In this document: piece by piece, positions 22,450 to 35,293 of the stretch
Numbering within the stretch: position 1 is the stretch's first letter
Layout: every line of letters begins with the position of its first letter
Origin: Lamellibrachia columna
Lineage: Eukaryota > Annelida > Polychaeta > Sabellida > Siboglinidae
Direction: 5' to 3'
DNA length: 64,000 nucleotides
Assembly: GCA_963662155.1 (NCBI GenBank)
Contig: OY759272.1
Span: 49,373,566 to 49,437,565 of the forward strand
Notes under the pieces: model-generated
Told to the model about the DNA's origin: nothing
The model's input: the letters and a program-made list of their open reading frames with translations, nothing else
Databases searched by the model: none
Translations under genes and position numbers: made by a program

Positions 22450-23040
22450 TTTCCCCTACTTAACCAGTCCCTGGGCTTTCTCTGCAGAAACTAGTTTATC
22501 TGGCTGATATGGTGAAGGTGGAAATAGCAGGACCCGATGACCACTGATCTGTTGACAGACCTGTTGACAGACCTGTTCAAGCGACTGTCCCGGTATGCAC
22601 CAAGATGTTCAACTTTATCCACTTCCGGGTTGAACGTCCCACCAAAAGTGATGGCGAGCCAGTCTACCAATTTCTTATCTGACGCTGGAATAATCCGAAA
22701 GGACTTTCTTTTCTGTTCATTTAGTTTAAGATAATTGGAGGTCAGCCGGTCAAGCATCTCTGAGACACAGGCGTCAATACTTTGCAAACGCAAACAGTGC
22801 AGTAGAATTCAACGCATCAGCTGATATCATCAGCGTATTGCTGGACGTTTAGCCGTGCCTCCTGGTGACTTCGCCAACTGTTTGGACACACAGGGATGAC
22901 ATCACTGGCGTCAGGATGGGTCCCTGGAGTACCGCAGTATTGAGTCTGTAGACCCTCGCCAAGGCGGTGTCTGTTGAATGACGCGTTCTGTATGCTGACT
23001 GCAACGTTTCAGACATGCCTTGTGAGTTGAGACGATCAGA
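22450..23040 (-). pseudogene. L2-like LINE RT fragment
   Basis: The minus strand encodes LQSIDACVSEMLDRLTSNYLKLNEQK, then KLVDWLAITFGGTFNPEVDKVEHLGAYRDSRLNRSVN and YFHLHHISQIN. The same text recurs on the plus strand at 50540-50845 (EACVSEMRNWLTTNYLKLND, EVDEVEDLGAYLDRRM, YVHLHHISQIN). This is the post-catalytic part of an RT (the thumb and the YHLHHISQI motif of L2-like elements). A small CTGTTGACAGAC duplication (22550-22573) expands RSVN. It is a fragment without intact motifs. Confidence 0.7.
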
Positions 23041-23179
23041 CGGTCGCTGTGCAAAGTTCTACCTTGTCACAGTTTTAAGTTTGGTTGGATGATATGCGCC
23101 GAGCCAATGGACATGAACTCGTTATTTTCAGTGCGGGTATTTGTGCAACTACTATACCTCAACAACAAAGGTAAGGGGT

Positions 23180-24127
23180 AAAATATTTCCCGTTTAATAA
23201 CAGTTAAAGGGGAAATATTCCATTGTGTGTTATTATAACACACAACGGAAAAACTAGTATTGTTACAATCCCACATCAAGAATGATTTACAGTCCTATAT
23301 CAAGAAAGATGTACAGTCTTATATCAAGAATGATTTACAGTCCTATATCAAGAAAGATGTACATTCTTATAGCAAGAAAGATTGACGTGTTCGGCGAGAC
23401 CAGTCCTGCATTACGCGTCTTCAGCGAGTGTTTACTTGCGTTCGGCGTGTTCCGTCGGTGCTGTCTTCCGTACGGCGTGCTCGGGTAGTGCCGTCTTGCG
23501 TGAGGAGTGCTCGGCGAGTGCTGTCTTGAGTGGCAGCAGGCAGTGCGGCTGTCAACGCCAAGTTGTTAGCGGCCAGCGAGGGTGGACGGCGGCGGACGTT
23601 AGCGTCTATGGCTCAGTGACTCTTTGCCGCCGGTGCATCGCATCCTCCAACGTCCGCGAACCGTTGGGCGAGTAGGGTTATTCCGAGAGGAACCGTGTAC
23701 GTTCTTATATGTTACTTTTCCACCTGACTGTCACATAGCTGGAGTTCCCCTGCTGTTTCAACGCCCGTAACTATTTCATACTTCCACTATTACCAATCGC
23801 AGAAGTCGTCTCACAACGGATTAATCAATCAAGCATATAAGAGCCTGGAGACAACAGAAAGGCTTGGTTGCCTACACCAATTACTAGTTAACTTGTGAAT
23901 AGTTATGTAATGTGTGTACTAAAACACACGAGTATCAACCATTCAAATCACATGATATCCTACAAAAAATTTATATCATAGGAATCTCTACAACATACAC
24001 ATTACGATGGTATACATCAAAATGCATCTGCTACAAGATTTATAACAGAAAACCACTTTGAACATTCCTTTAGCTCCCTCTATTATTCGAAGGTGTGAAA
24101 GTAAAGATGTTTACCTGGCCCTATGCT
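23180..24127 (+). other. Possible solo-LTR-like or promoter-like region (unproven)
   Basis: Contains a palindrome (TGTGTGTTATTATAACACACA near 23223), a 27-bp tandem repeat, a CpG-rich stretch at 23390-23680 with internal degenerate repeats (GTGCTGTCTTGCGT / TCGGCGAGTG types) and a TATA-like CATATAAGAGCC near 23834. No paired LTR, primer-binding site or gag/pol was found. It could be the LTR of an unrelated element or a host promoter; neither is demonstrated. Confidence 0.25.
23265..23390 (+). repeat. 27-bp tandem repeat (alternating types), about 4-5 units
   Basis: The units ATCAAGAATGATTTACAGTC and ATCAAGAAAGATGTACAGTC (each followed by CTATAT/TTATAT) alternate, giving a 54-bp higher-order pair. 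Confidence 0.85.
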
Positions 24128-24472
24128 CAGAGGTGCCAACTCTACCGCTTTTTCGTTAATTGTAGGATTATCTACCGATCTACCGCTTTGGTTCTGAAAT
24201 CTACCGTCAAATTTATATTTTTGGGGAAAAAAATGTCGCGCTTTATAAATCGCCGAACCGCGCTTCTACGCGACATTCGTGGTCACCAGATAGGCCTACT
24301 TCGTTACAGGGTCAGATAGAGTTCAGTGGGTCAGCGGCTAAAAGCCGGAGACACCTCTGAAATAACTTCTGCCATATATTTTATTGTGTTCAATTACATC
24401 GACGATTCTGATTGGCCAAATGTTTCAACATTTCGCGGGTGATCATTCTTGCGACACCGATTGTGAAACAAA

Positions 24473-25036
24473 ATGTCTACCTCTCGGAAGAAAGCGCGTT
24501 ACCGCAACAAATTCAATTCAGAATGGTCCGCGGAATTCCCGGGTATCGTGAAATGCAATATGAGTGCAGAAAAGGCCCGGTGTATCTACTGTAACACCGA
24601 GTTTGGCATTGGGCACGGCGGGCGAAGCGACGTGAAGCGCCATGTGGGGCGAGAAGCCCACAGCAACGCAGTTGCGGACGCGAAAAAAGCTGGCAGGCAC
24701 CGAGGGCAAATGCTACACACAAGGAAGCGAAGGCGGAAGCCTCGTGGTGCAAGTTTATCACGGGACATAACTTGCCATTTGCGGTGTCGGATTGTTTCTG
24801 TGAATTGGTCCCTATCATGTTTACGGACAGCTCCATCACCAGCAAATTCGCTTGCCGTCGGACGAAGACCGCAGCGGTGGTGACGGAAGCATTGGCCCCA
24901 GACGAGATTAAGAAGACAGTCGAATACGCGAATGAGGGTCCTGTGACTTTGATGTTAGATGAGTCTAACAAGCGAAACAATGATAAAGGTTGCGCTATTC
25001 TACTCCGAAATAAAACCATTGATAGATTAATTGATG
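24473..25036 (+). pseudogene. hAT transposase exon 1: BED-type finger and first catalytic region
   Basis: The ATG at 24473 opens MSTSRKKARYRNKFNSEW, then RCIYCNTEFGIGHGGRSDVKRHVGREAHS, a BED-like CxxC...HxxxxxH finger (about residues 38-66) that would bind the transposon ends. A one-base frame change follows between about 24690 and 24715: the frame then reads KEAKAEASWCKFITG, LPFAVSDCFCELVPIMFTDS and GPVTLMLDESNKRNNDKGCA, the last containing the first catalytic aspartate of the hAT fold. After AILLR (25015) homology is lost and a stop comes at 25111. The segment expected to hold the second catalytic aspartate is absent and replaced by about 150 bp of unrelated AT-rich sequence. Confidence 0.75.
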
Positions 25037-25185
25037 GAAATATTGTACAGTACATTCTAATGTTAAAGTTTTGTTTGAAAAAAAGGAGTTACTGTGCCTC
25101 ACCAAGACGCTGATTTTCATTCAAATGTGTTACATTCTTTCTCAGCTGAAAATAATATGAATGCTGATGTTACAGTTATGTTAGA

Positions 25186-25788
25186 AAAGAGGACTACAAG
25201 GAGTTCCAGAGCTTCACCGAGACGCCTGTCGAGGTCATTGTGAAGCACGTATGTACGCGGTGGCTGTCGCTGGAGAAGTCTGTGAAGAGAATGTTATCAC
25301 AGTGGCCAGCCCTCCAGAGCTTCACCGAGACGCCTGTTGAGGTCATTGTGAAGCATGAATCTACGCGGTGGCTGTCATTGGAGAAGTCTGTGAAGAGAAT
25401 GTTATCACAGTGGCCAGCCCTCCAGAGCTTCACCGAGACGCCTGTCGAGGTCATTGTGAAGCATGAATCTACGCGGTGGCTGTCGCTGGAGAAGACTGTG
25501 AAGAGAATGTTATCACAGTGGCCAGCCCTCCAGAGCTTCACCAAGACGCCTGTCGAGGTCATTGTGAAGCATGAATCTACGCGGTGGCTGTCACTGGAGA
25601 AGACTGTGAAGAGAATGTTATCACAGTGGCCAGCCCTCCAGAGCTACTTCGCCAGTGTGAAAGAGTCGGAGAGACCGGGGCGAGCCAAGCGCTGCATGGT
25701 GGCCTATAATAATGTGTCGGTGAAGCTGAGCTACCAGTTCCTCAGCTATGCAGTCGCACGCCTTAATAGGTTCAACGTTATCTTCCAA
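25186..25788 (+). pseudogene. hAT transposase exon with a fourfold 36-residue repeat
   Basis: The plus frame resumes at DYKEFQSFTETPVEVIVKH and then repeats a 36-residue block (TRWLSLEKSVKRMLSQWPAL and its flanks) four times before continuing LQSYFASVKESERPGRAKR...LNRFNVIFQ. The TRWLSL string is the conserved RW region of hAT transposases, normally single. The exon ends at 25788 before GTGAAT. Joining to 26192 keeps phase 0 (NVIFQ / AEGCMILQ), which supports the intron 25789-26191. Confidence 0.75.
25210..25641 (+). repeat. 108-bp in-frame tandem repeat, 4 units
   Basis: The boundary string AGCTTCACC(G/A)AGACG starts at 25210, 25318, 25426 and 25534, and the partial AGCTACTTC at 25642 ends the array; the period is exactly 108 bp. 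Units differ at only a few positions (GTCGAG/GTTGAG, AAGTCT/AAGACT), so the expansion is recent compared with the decay of exon 1. Confidence 0.95.
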
Positions 25789-26191
25789 GTGAATGACAGT
25801 GATAATCCAGCGGCATACCATTTTATTATATCATACAAGTCGTTTACACGTCAATAACCACTGCTCTTAGCTTACCATATCGCCAAAATTTAGAAACATT
25901 TGTAGAAAAATTGGTATGCTTGCAAAATGTTCGACTTGATTCAATTGCAGTTATCTTTATCAGTCAATTTGCAAAGAAATAGTACCAAACATTACTACCG
26001 GTACAATAAAATTATCAAATAAATGATAAAGTACGTACTTAAATTAAATTGGCTGTCTTACAGTACTTGCTGGAACCATTTAGCTAATATTTTATTGTAT
26101 AAATCTATCACTGTTCTATCACTGTAAACTTCGCTTACTGTTGCATCGTTTGGTTTTTTAGTAATATTTGCTTGACACATTCGACACACAG

Positions 26192-26430
26192 GCAGAGGGG
26201 TGCATGATCCTACAATTGCTGGATGAGACGAAAGACTTGCTAAACACGTACCTGAGCACCTTTGTCAAGCGCGATCTCTTGCAAAGGGCGGAGGACATCC
26301 TGCAGGTTGACTACAACAATCCCGACAACCAGGTGTCTGACGAGGAGCTGGACGTTGGCACAGCGGCTCGGCGACATGTTATTTCCTTGCAGGACGAAGT
26401 AGACCCAGACATCATTACAGCCTTCTACAG
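26192..26430 (+). pseudogene. hAT transposase exon 3
   Basis: Follows a CACACAG acceptor. Reads AEGCMILQLLDETKDLLNTY, LSTFVKRDLLQRAEDILQVD, DEELDVGTAARRHVISLQDE and PDIITAFYR, part of the helical insertion region of hAT transposases. The best end is 26430, giving TAFYR|DVRNSY with the next exon. This implies a GC-AG intron (CAG|GCTAGT) or a mutated GT donor; the nearby GT at 26435 would break the frame. The downstream intron (26431-27071) holds TTAGGG-like and (AT)n runs. Confidence 0.7.
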
Positions 26431-26514
26431 GCTAGTAACAGGATGATATATTATATATATATATAGGGAGTGTATATTGATGCATGACTAGAATATGGTT
26501 AGGCTAAGGATTCC

Positions 26515-26612
26515 GATTCAGTTTAGGATTCAGGTTAGGGTTTAGGTTAGGTATAGGGTTAGGGTTAGGGTTAAAGTTAGGGTCGATGGTAGGAGTAGGG
26601 TAGGGTTAGGGC
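26515..26612 (+). repeat. Degenerate TTAGGG-like repeats
   Basis: A run of GTTAGG/GTTAGGG units with variants (TTCAGG, TATAGGG, TAAAG, GTCGAT) covers about 100 bp inside a transposase intron. It resembles the common metazoan telomere unit but is too degenerate and too short to be telomeric; read it as an interstitial or coincidental simple repeat. Confidence 0.7.
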
Positions 26613-26683
26613 TGCGATTAGCTTTGCACTACTTTCTTGCGCACAGTGCATTTCAATGTAGACAGTCATGTATCAATAGCCGT

Positions 26684-26687
<4 letters not shown>

Positions 26688-26757
<70 letters not shown>

Positions 26758-26762
26758 TATAC
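26688..26762. repeat. (AT)n microsatellite
   Basis: About 75 bp of alternating AT with one interruption, inside intron 3 of the hAT transposase gene. Confidence 0.95.
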
Positions 26763-27071
26763 TATATCTATATGCAACTGCATACATACAGTATGCGAAA
26801 GATGTATTTGTAAAGATGATATTCTCTGTTGAAGCTAATATTATATCGTGTTTGAACTAAATTAAACTAGAAGCGCAGTGAGATCGTAGGCTATAAATAT
26901 TTTAAAATTATTTAAATGATGTTAATGTTCAATAAAATTTCATGACATTCTAGGTAGGTTCGCTCTACCAACTTTTAATGCAATGATTCGTATATTTTTT
27001 GTGGCTGTGTTTTAAAGGTTGATGGCGATATCTATCGGCAAAAGATTAATTTCTGTTTTTCTTACAATTAG

Positions 27072-27199
27072 AGATGTTCGGAATTCCTACATCGACGTGT
27101 TGAATAAGCTGTTGGACAAATTCCCCTTCAACAATGCCGTTCTGCAGTCAGTTGGTATCCTCAATCTCAACAAACGCCTTCAATATGGAGACCGTGATG
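27072..27199 (+). pseudogene. hAT transposase exon 4
   Basis: Preceded by a good polypyrimidine tract and acceptor (TTTCTGTTTTTCTTACAATTAG). Reads DVRNSYIDVLNKLLDKFPF, NNAVLQSVGILNLNKRLQYG and DRD, the conserved FYRxVRxxY...KFPF segment before the hAT dimerisation domain. The donor is G|GTAAGT at 27200, phase 1, which matches the phase of the next exon at 36044 (GTG CTG CAG). The intron between them is 8.84 kb because of the inserted TTAA element. Confidence 0.8.
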
Positions 27200-27691
27200 G
27201 TAAGTTAAATGGTTTGCTTAAAGGGGAACTGAAGCAATTTTGTGTTATGGCGTATATTTAAATATATATTATCTAACTATGCATTAATGGTGACAGATAC
27301 CTGCTAATTTATGAGATAAACTGAAAAACTGATTTTGTTCGAGACCAAAATCGACAAAATACATCACTGCGTATCGCCATCTTGTTGTCGAAACGAGTGG
27401 TTTGAGTCGCGTATATCTAATCAATGTAAATTTTCGATTTTTTGCGATTTATTTCGTAAATAGGCATTCTGGAGCGAAAAAAAAAGATATGGGTCTCTGT
27501 TATATATACAAGTGTTTACACACATCAACAAAATAGCGTTTTTGTTCGTTCCAAATAAAAAAAATTAAAGAAATTACAACAAAGCACGCAAACAATCGTG
27601 GAAAACGCCACACTTCTCGAACACACGAGACGCTAACCAACGAGAATATGCGATAACGGAATACCGGAACTATTTTTTACTTGTTGACAAG

Positions 27692-28325
27692 ATGGATGCA
27701 TCGCTTGTGACAGTTTTACCAGATCTGCTACTAGCGATTAGTGGTTTACTGAACTTCCGTAATAGTTGTCTATCTTTGGAGAAATGGAAACCACAGACGA
27801 AGAGTCTAGTTCGACAGGCCACACGGAAACAACCGTTGACAGTCGTAAAATGTCACCGAGTGTGCGAGTCACGCTCCAGACTCCAGGTCGGCTTCGCCTT
27901 TGACTTTGTTGACGTTGGATTCAGGAAAAATTACAACAGCGCTTTGACTGTCAACGATTCCTGACTAGGTAATGTGATGTGGTGAACCTGTGGAAATTGC
28001 GTCCCGATGTCTGCGCACGTTTACGTTGAGTCATCATGCTGCGCCGAGGAAGCTACCATGCCTAGGGCTAGGCTATAGGCTATGCAGCACCGTGTGCCCG
28101 ACCGCGTTGGTGCTTGCATCACCGTACGAAGGCGAAGACGATGATTTTGTAGTGTCGATATGCACAAACAGAGCGGTGCTAGATGTTGGTCTGCTGTCAT
28201 TGCATGATTTGCGTGCCGACTCGTTGATTCGCCCTATAGATAGCAGGTCAGTAATTCAATTGTTATCGAATCATTGCCATTTTAATAATCATATTTTTTC
28301 TGCATATTTCTTTTACCTAGCCTGA
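27692..28325 (+). other. Unrecognised coding-like stretch in the TTAA element
   Basis: Two open frames (MDASLVTVLPDLL... to 27964; a frame from 27990 containing SPYEGEDDDFVVSICTNRAVLDVGL and LHDLRADSLIRPIDSR followed by a possible AG|GTCAGT donor at about 28247) have higher GC and CpG than their surroundings. They may be exons of the element's own gene. I do not recognise either product. Confidence 0.3.
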
Positions 28326-29389
28326 GGGCGAGATACGAACTACAATGGCAATGCAAGCAGGCTTTTCTCTTTATTTTGTATCTAATCTAATGAAGTGTAC
28401 CGTGACTGTATTTTAATATTGTGTTTGATTTTGTGTTGAATAACATTGATGACAATAATAACATGAGGGTTTATTTAATTCATTATGTGAATATATATAT
28501 ATTCTTAAATGTTACCGTAATCGTGATTGTAATAATGATTGTAATCATGACTACATTAGTAATTGTGATTGCAATAATTACTGTAATCATGATTACATCA
28601 ATATTCGTACTTGTAATCACCCCTCTCTGTAGCAAACCACAACACCTTGTTGTTTGGTGCAATGTAATCATTTAAATAACAATAATTAACTACTGACAGT
28701 ATGTAATGTTCACAGTTTTGCAACTATTATGGTAATTATGGAATTAGTGCTATCAACTAACCATGACAAATTATATTTCAGGCTCAGGAAAGGCAAGACA
28801 AGTAATCCCATCCTGCGATGTGGGAAGGATCTGTGATGTCTATTCTGAACCGAATTGAATTGATGGAAAGTTTAGCTATGGAGATTGACCTGACACAGGT
28901 GAGTGTACTGATAGTCTGATATAGACAAATTGTGAGGCACCCACAGTATGCAGCAGGTCTAAAAACAACCTGGAAAACTACAAAAATTCCCACTAAAATA
29001 TTAATAACTGAATGATGTGAATGCCTTCTTATCCATATCCCATTTCTGTCAACAAAAATGTTACCTGCAGCATCTTGCATGTCACTACATACAATTTCAT
29101 TTATATTGAGACCAACATAAAATATATCAACAGTTTATTCACATAGAAAAACAATTACCAAAGAAATAAGGCTAACTAGAACGACTGAAACCAAGACTAA
29201 ACATTGATTAAAAACAGTGACTTCTACCACCGGGAAATACAACCTGGAACATGGATATCACAGTTACACACATCATTATTATGCCACAACATATCAAATA
29301 TACTGGTAGTTTAGTTTAGAAAATAATTAATCTTTATAAAGCCAAGGCATTTTAACTGTTTCACCATCATCATCTGTACCAATGGCAAT

Positions 29390-29840
29390 AGACTACTTGT
29401 TTTGATTGGACAGTAAATGTACACCAATCGTGTAACAATATTACTTGTTCTGACTGACAGTAAACGTACACCAATCATGCATACCAATACACTACTTGTT
29501 CCTACCAACAGTAAATGTACACCAATGATCTCATTCTGGAATCTGCACCATTTCACTACTTGTTCTGACAGTAAATGTACACCAATCGTGTATCCAATAT
29601 ACTACTTGTTCTGACTGAATCTACTACTTGTTCCTACCGACAGCAAATGTAAACCAAGCGTCTCATTCTCTACCAAATACACTACTTGTACTGACAGTAA
29701 ATGTACACCAATCATATGTATCAATACACTACTTGTTCTGACTGATAGTACTTGCACACCAACCATCTGTTCCAATACACTACTGGCACTAAATATACAC
29801 CAATACACTACTTATTCTGACTGATAGTACATGTACTCCT
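29390..29840. repeat. Minisatellite with about 40-56-bp irregular units
   Basis: Strings such as CACTACTTGTTCTGACTGACAG, AGTAAATGTACACCAATC and CCAATACACTACTTGTTCC recur about ten times with variable spacing. The open frames over this region on both strands reflect the repeat, not coding. Confidence 0.8.
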
Positions 29841-30088
29841 AACATATTCAATTCACCTTTCACTCATCCAGGGGTAGAAATCAGCACACTTTCCTGACAG
29901 ACACCCCAGTATCCGAAAGACCTTGGCTGATAGATCAGACATGAGTACAACCTGTGTCACAGTTTATGGCTGTTTGGTGTGTGGCAGGTGCAGAAAAGTG
30001 ACATAAGTTTTTCTCACGAATGACAAACTTCTTCTCTTTCTCATAGGTGTCGGAGCTGCTTGAGTCACCCTCGGTTATGTCGCTGTTA

Positions 30089-30412
30089 TCACATAGTGTG
30101 CATCATCTGCACCAATGTCTTTATTCTCACTGAATCTGATGGAAGCTTCACATAGGAGTAGTCATGATCAACGTTCATTTGTGCAATAATGTCATCCGTG
30201 ACTACAGCAGCATTCGTGAAGTGTCGCACTTGAAATATCGTTACCGGATCGATTTGCATTTCAGCATCAGTTGTATGTAGTGCCACAGCAGTAGTAGCAG
30301 TGATGGCACTAAAGGTGACATCCGTAATGTAAAGATTGACGGCATCACCCGTAGTGCTGGATGCTTCAAAACTAGTACCTGTACTTGTACGAACCAATGG
30401 TGAATCCTTCAT
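30089..30412 (-). CDS. Unrecognised exon-like ORF on the minus strand of the TTAA element
   Basis: On the minus strand a TTTTCAG acceptor precedes MKDSPLVRTSTGTSFEASST; the frame continues through DAVNLYITDVTFSAITATTA, MQIDPVTIFQVRHFTNAAVV, DDIIAQMNVDHDYSYVKL to a stop. Threonine/serine-rich with balanced codon use and unlike the surrounding AT-rich DNA. It may be an exon of the TTAA element's gene, in opposite orientation to the surrounding hAT gene. The family is not recognised. Confidence 0.35.
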   Translation of the reverse strand: MKDSPLVRTSTGTSFEASSTTGDAVNLYITDVTFSAITATTAVALHTTDAEMQIDPVTIFQVRHFTNAAVVTDDIIAQMNVDHDYSYVKLPSDSVRIKTLVQMMHTM

Positions 30413-32109
30413 CTGAAAAGATTACACATACAGTGACTTGAAAATTTAACAAAATTCATCTTTTGCATAATAAAAATGAATCACAATGTGAGAAACTTTC
30501 TCTTGTATATATTATTTTTAGAATATAAGAGTGCCAGTGTCATATAGAATGTATAAAGTAATCAACCACAGGGAAAAGCATTTTCCCTATGGAGCCATGT
30601 TAATTCAACCAATGGGTCTTTCAGTGATCTCTTAATGTTTTTAATGAATCTGTTTGGTCAGTTTGACGAATGCCACTGGTAACATAACCAAACGCATGTA
30701 ACCAAAATTGTAGCATCCCAGCTCCAAAGTGCATTATATTATATAATCAACATTGCACTGTTTTCAATGGGCCAGGGAGGTCAAAATTCTATAAGGGGTC
30801 CAAATTCCATAACAAAATATGGACCCATAGGTACACTTTCTATGGGGTTCCTTATTTTATATCTGACACTCGATTTAGATAACATAATGCATGAATATTG
30901 TTATTGGACCAAATGCAGATCTATGCTTGTGACATCTTTACCTTATAAATGCTGCACGCACACACACGTGTATATATATATATATATGTATATATGTAAA
31001 TATATATATAATTATTAGGTATTATACTGAAAGCATCTGCTAGATAGTATGGTGCATGGACAAAAGCCCCTCTCGACAAAAGCCCCACAGACATAAGCTT
31101 GTTTCAATTCAATTATACTGTTCATGACTGTTGCTGTAGTACACAGAGACAAGATATTGTCATGAATATACTTCAGGCATATGGTCAATTCCATTCCGGA
31201 ATTGGAACTGACCCTCAATTCCAGTTCCGGAATTGGAATTGACTTCACATTTTTTTTTTTATTGAATTTATTTTTCCGAAATTTATTTTTTGGGAATTGG
31301 AATTGATTTTGTTGGAATTATTGACTTGATACTGTTAATATTTACCCTTATATTTACTTATATTACTTTTAAAATCATATTTGTCTGCTATTAGCATGTC
31401 ACCCTGAATCTGGTAACAGCCAGGAAGTTGTCAACATTACAGCATAGACACTGTCTACTCTGGTATTGAAACATTGTGACCAAGAACAATATAATCAAGC
31501 ATTTGCATCAAAAAGAAATACAAAGTTACTGTAACAGACAGTAAAACCAAAATCAGACCATTCAGGCCTCATTTTCTTTCTCAGTGTACAATGTTTATTT
31601 ACAGAGATTGCCAATTAAGGGCACCTGCCTGCTCATTCCCTTTGTGTGAGAGAGGAAGCCTGCCCCACTTGAATGCAGCCCCTTGTTTATCCAAGCCTAA
31701 TGTTCAGCCCACAAGTTTCCCATACTAAACATGTCACTGGTCACCTGTACAATGCTGTTACATGTGGCTGTAGGGTTTGCCCTTTGTAGTAATTAAAAAT
31801 GTCCCCATGGAGAATACATGTTGGAGATTAGGATGTTGAAGACTCAAACTTTCCAGTAAATTTGATGAAATATCAATGATACCACAACTGATAGCGATAT
31901 AAATCCGCCTCCTAGTATATTTGCTCCCCCCCCCCGGACATCTGCCTCTTTTTTCTATGATAGTTGACAAGTGAAAATCAGTTTGCAGTTTTATCATTAT
32001 TACTACAATAACATAACATTCAATGACAAGTCAAAGTCACTTTAGCCTAATGCAATGGCCTATCCCCTGGAGTGTGTATGAGATGATCTTGTCACCAGTT
32101 GTCTTCCAG

Positions 32110-32320
32110 GTATCATTGGTATCAGATCAGTGGTGGAAGATGGGTTCTTGGGGTGATGCTTCCACAAACAGTGGTGGACAGTAACGAGTCAGAGATCAGC
32201 TGGTTTGGAGTGCCCCTGGTATTAGCTGCCTTAGTTTTCAGGTCCTCACGGACCTTGGCAGCTTCTATCTGTGCCGTGTCACATTCATGGTTGCAGGCAG
32301 TCTTGTTGATCACATTCTGG
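32110..32320 (-). pseudogene. FLYWCH-type zinc-finger fragment of a MULE-like transposase
   Basis: The minus strand reads INKTACNHECDTAQIEAAKV, REDLKTKAANTRGTPNQLIS and DSLLSTTVCGS. The NHxxD/E...AAKVREDLKxKAxxTRGTPNQLI pattern is the end of FLYWCH finger domains and the linker that precedes MULE-type transposase domains in animal proteins. The rest of the finger upstream (32320-32400) is frameshifted and no transposase core follows. It looks like a captured fragment inside the hAT-type element. Confidence 0.5.
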
Positions 32321-33126
32321 ATCTGGAGATCAGATCAGTGACCACAGCACCCTTGCATGATCAGGATCGACGCTGGCTTCACTCCCAATGACGAGTAATC
32401 TTGTTGGTCCCCCTTCTTGGTGTAGGAATGACACTCAAAACATAGCTTCTGACCTCCTCAAATGCTAGTAGTAATTTCCATGGTGAAGTTATAAGTGAAT
32501 TCTGACAACTCTGGCTTGTGCATCCAGTTTTATAGGAAAATGGAGTCACTCCAACTCTCCATGGTAAATGCAATTCAAAAGAAACCTTGTTGAGATGGCT
32601 TGTTTCAAATATCCTCAATTGTCCTAACATGTCCAGGTCCTAATGTCACTGGCTTCTTCCACAATTGCAATAAAGATAATCCTTTGATTATAGGATCATC
32701 TCCAACTACATAAAGTAATTTACTTGGCTGATCTGACACAAAGAACATTAATTGCAATTAGGATAATATATATCTTGAATTCATGTTCAGAAATAAAAAA
32801 ATAAGTTTAAAAAAAAACATTTCTTAAAAAAACTTACAAATAATCCAGAAGCTATGGACAGGGGGCAAATGTCCAGATTTTGAATAAAGGCAAGGGGCTA
32901 ATGTCTGGAGGGCAAGTGACAAAGGGGCAAATGTCTGGAAGGGGGGCAAATGACCTGGACCCGATATAAACAGGGGAAACTGTTAAAAACTCAGATTAAT
33001 GACCCAACTGTCCAGGGTTGTCCAAAATGTCTGGTTTTGTTGGCAAAAATCCAGGAGAGGTGTCGCAGCAGAAAGTACATATGAAATGGCTGGATGCCAT
33101 TTTAAAGTTTTTATATGGCAAACCTG

Positions 33127-33976
<850 letters not shown>

Positions 33977-35293
33977 ATTTAACGAACAATAATTTTGTGA
34001 CTTAAATCATATCTAATTAAATATGATTGTGCACACGTGACAACTAAAACTGTGTTAAAACGAATTGGATTTGAATTTTTCTTTAGCCTAGAATTTTAAC
34101 AGTTGGAATTGATTTTTTGCAAGGCGGAATTAGAACTGATTTTTTGGAATTGACAAAACAGAATTGACCCCATGCCTGATATACTTCCTTCATATGTATA
34201 GCTTGTACTAATACTATTGTGGGTTGCCGACAGTTGCCCCCTCTCCCCACGATATTCATTACAGTGTTATCAGTCGACTTAGAATAAAATGTAATTAATA
34301 CATCTGTATGAACTTCCGGTTATTACATGTGGGGTTTAATCTGATCAATAAAGCAAATTAATTTTATATAATTTTGCCTTATTGTCAAGTCACAAGACAG
34401 AAATTGTAAAGTGTCATTATAGAAAGCAGACATGTAATCTGACAGTGTTCAACTGGGTAGATGACGATGCCTTAGTTAGTTTCCTTTCCAGCTAGACATT
34501 ACATGGGTGAAATGCATTTTACTTAAATATTTAAATACTTTTAAAAAGTTTTTGTAACTGCATTTGCACTTAATCACAATGAAAGTATTTGTATATTTTA
34601 AATATTTCCATAAAGAATTTGAAATGTAAACAGCAACAGTAGGCTTCTGTTGCACTATAGTCTATACTGTCTTTTGGTCGTGTTTCTCCCATGCATCTAA
34701 CCCCCCCCCAGGCTTAGCCTTACGCTTGCAGCTTGCTCTCTAGGCATTTAGAACACAGGAGTATGAGACTTATTATGACTGTCAATAAATAATATCAAAT
34801 TATTTTCTTGAATAATTTTGCCTAGTACATACGCCATGGCCCATGTTATAAGGCTGCAGTATATCCTGTAGCACTTACTGAGTTATTGTTATTGTTTTGA
34901 GTACGGCCACGTATTGACGGTACGGTACGTCTGATCACGTCGAAAATAAATCGGCGGATTGGAAAACACTCGTAATTATATCAAACTATTAACACTTACT
35001 CGCACTTTATTGTATTCATACATTTCGATTTACTGTGGGTCATATATATGCTGACGTTGAAGCACAGCTTATTGTAATCGTAGTGATAAGTCACAATGGT
35101 AACGGTAATCCAATTTACTAACCTGGTTTCGGCTCGTCGCTTCCTACGCATCGCTCTGCCCTCTGATATCTGACGTTTCCTTGTCGCAGAATAGTCTGTA
35201 GATGCATGGTCATATGCGAAAAAAAAGATCTAAGATGGAACGGTGTCTTTGACCAAGAATGACATCTTGATGCTCACCGTCTGTCCATGCTCA

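Noticed and set aside
23180..24040. Complete LTR retrotransposon
   Set aside because: No second LTR, primer-binding site, polypurine tract, gag or pol sequence was seen; kept only as a low-confidence region.
26515..26612. Telomere or chromosome end
   Set aside because: TTAGGG-like units are few and degenerate and lie inside a transposase intron flanked by ordinary sequence.
28500..28640. hAT terminus suggested by alternating GTAATCATGATTAC strings
   Set aside because: No paired end or target duplication could be found; it may be simple low-complexity sequence.
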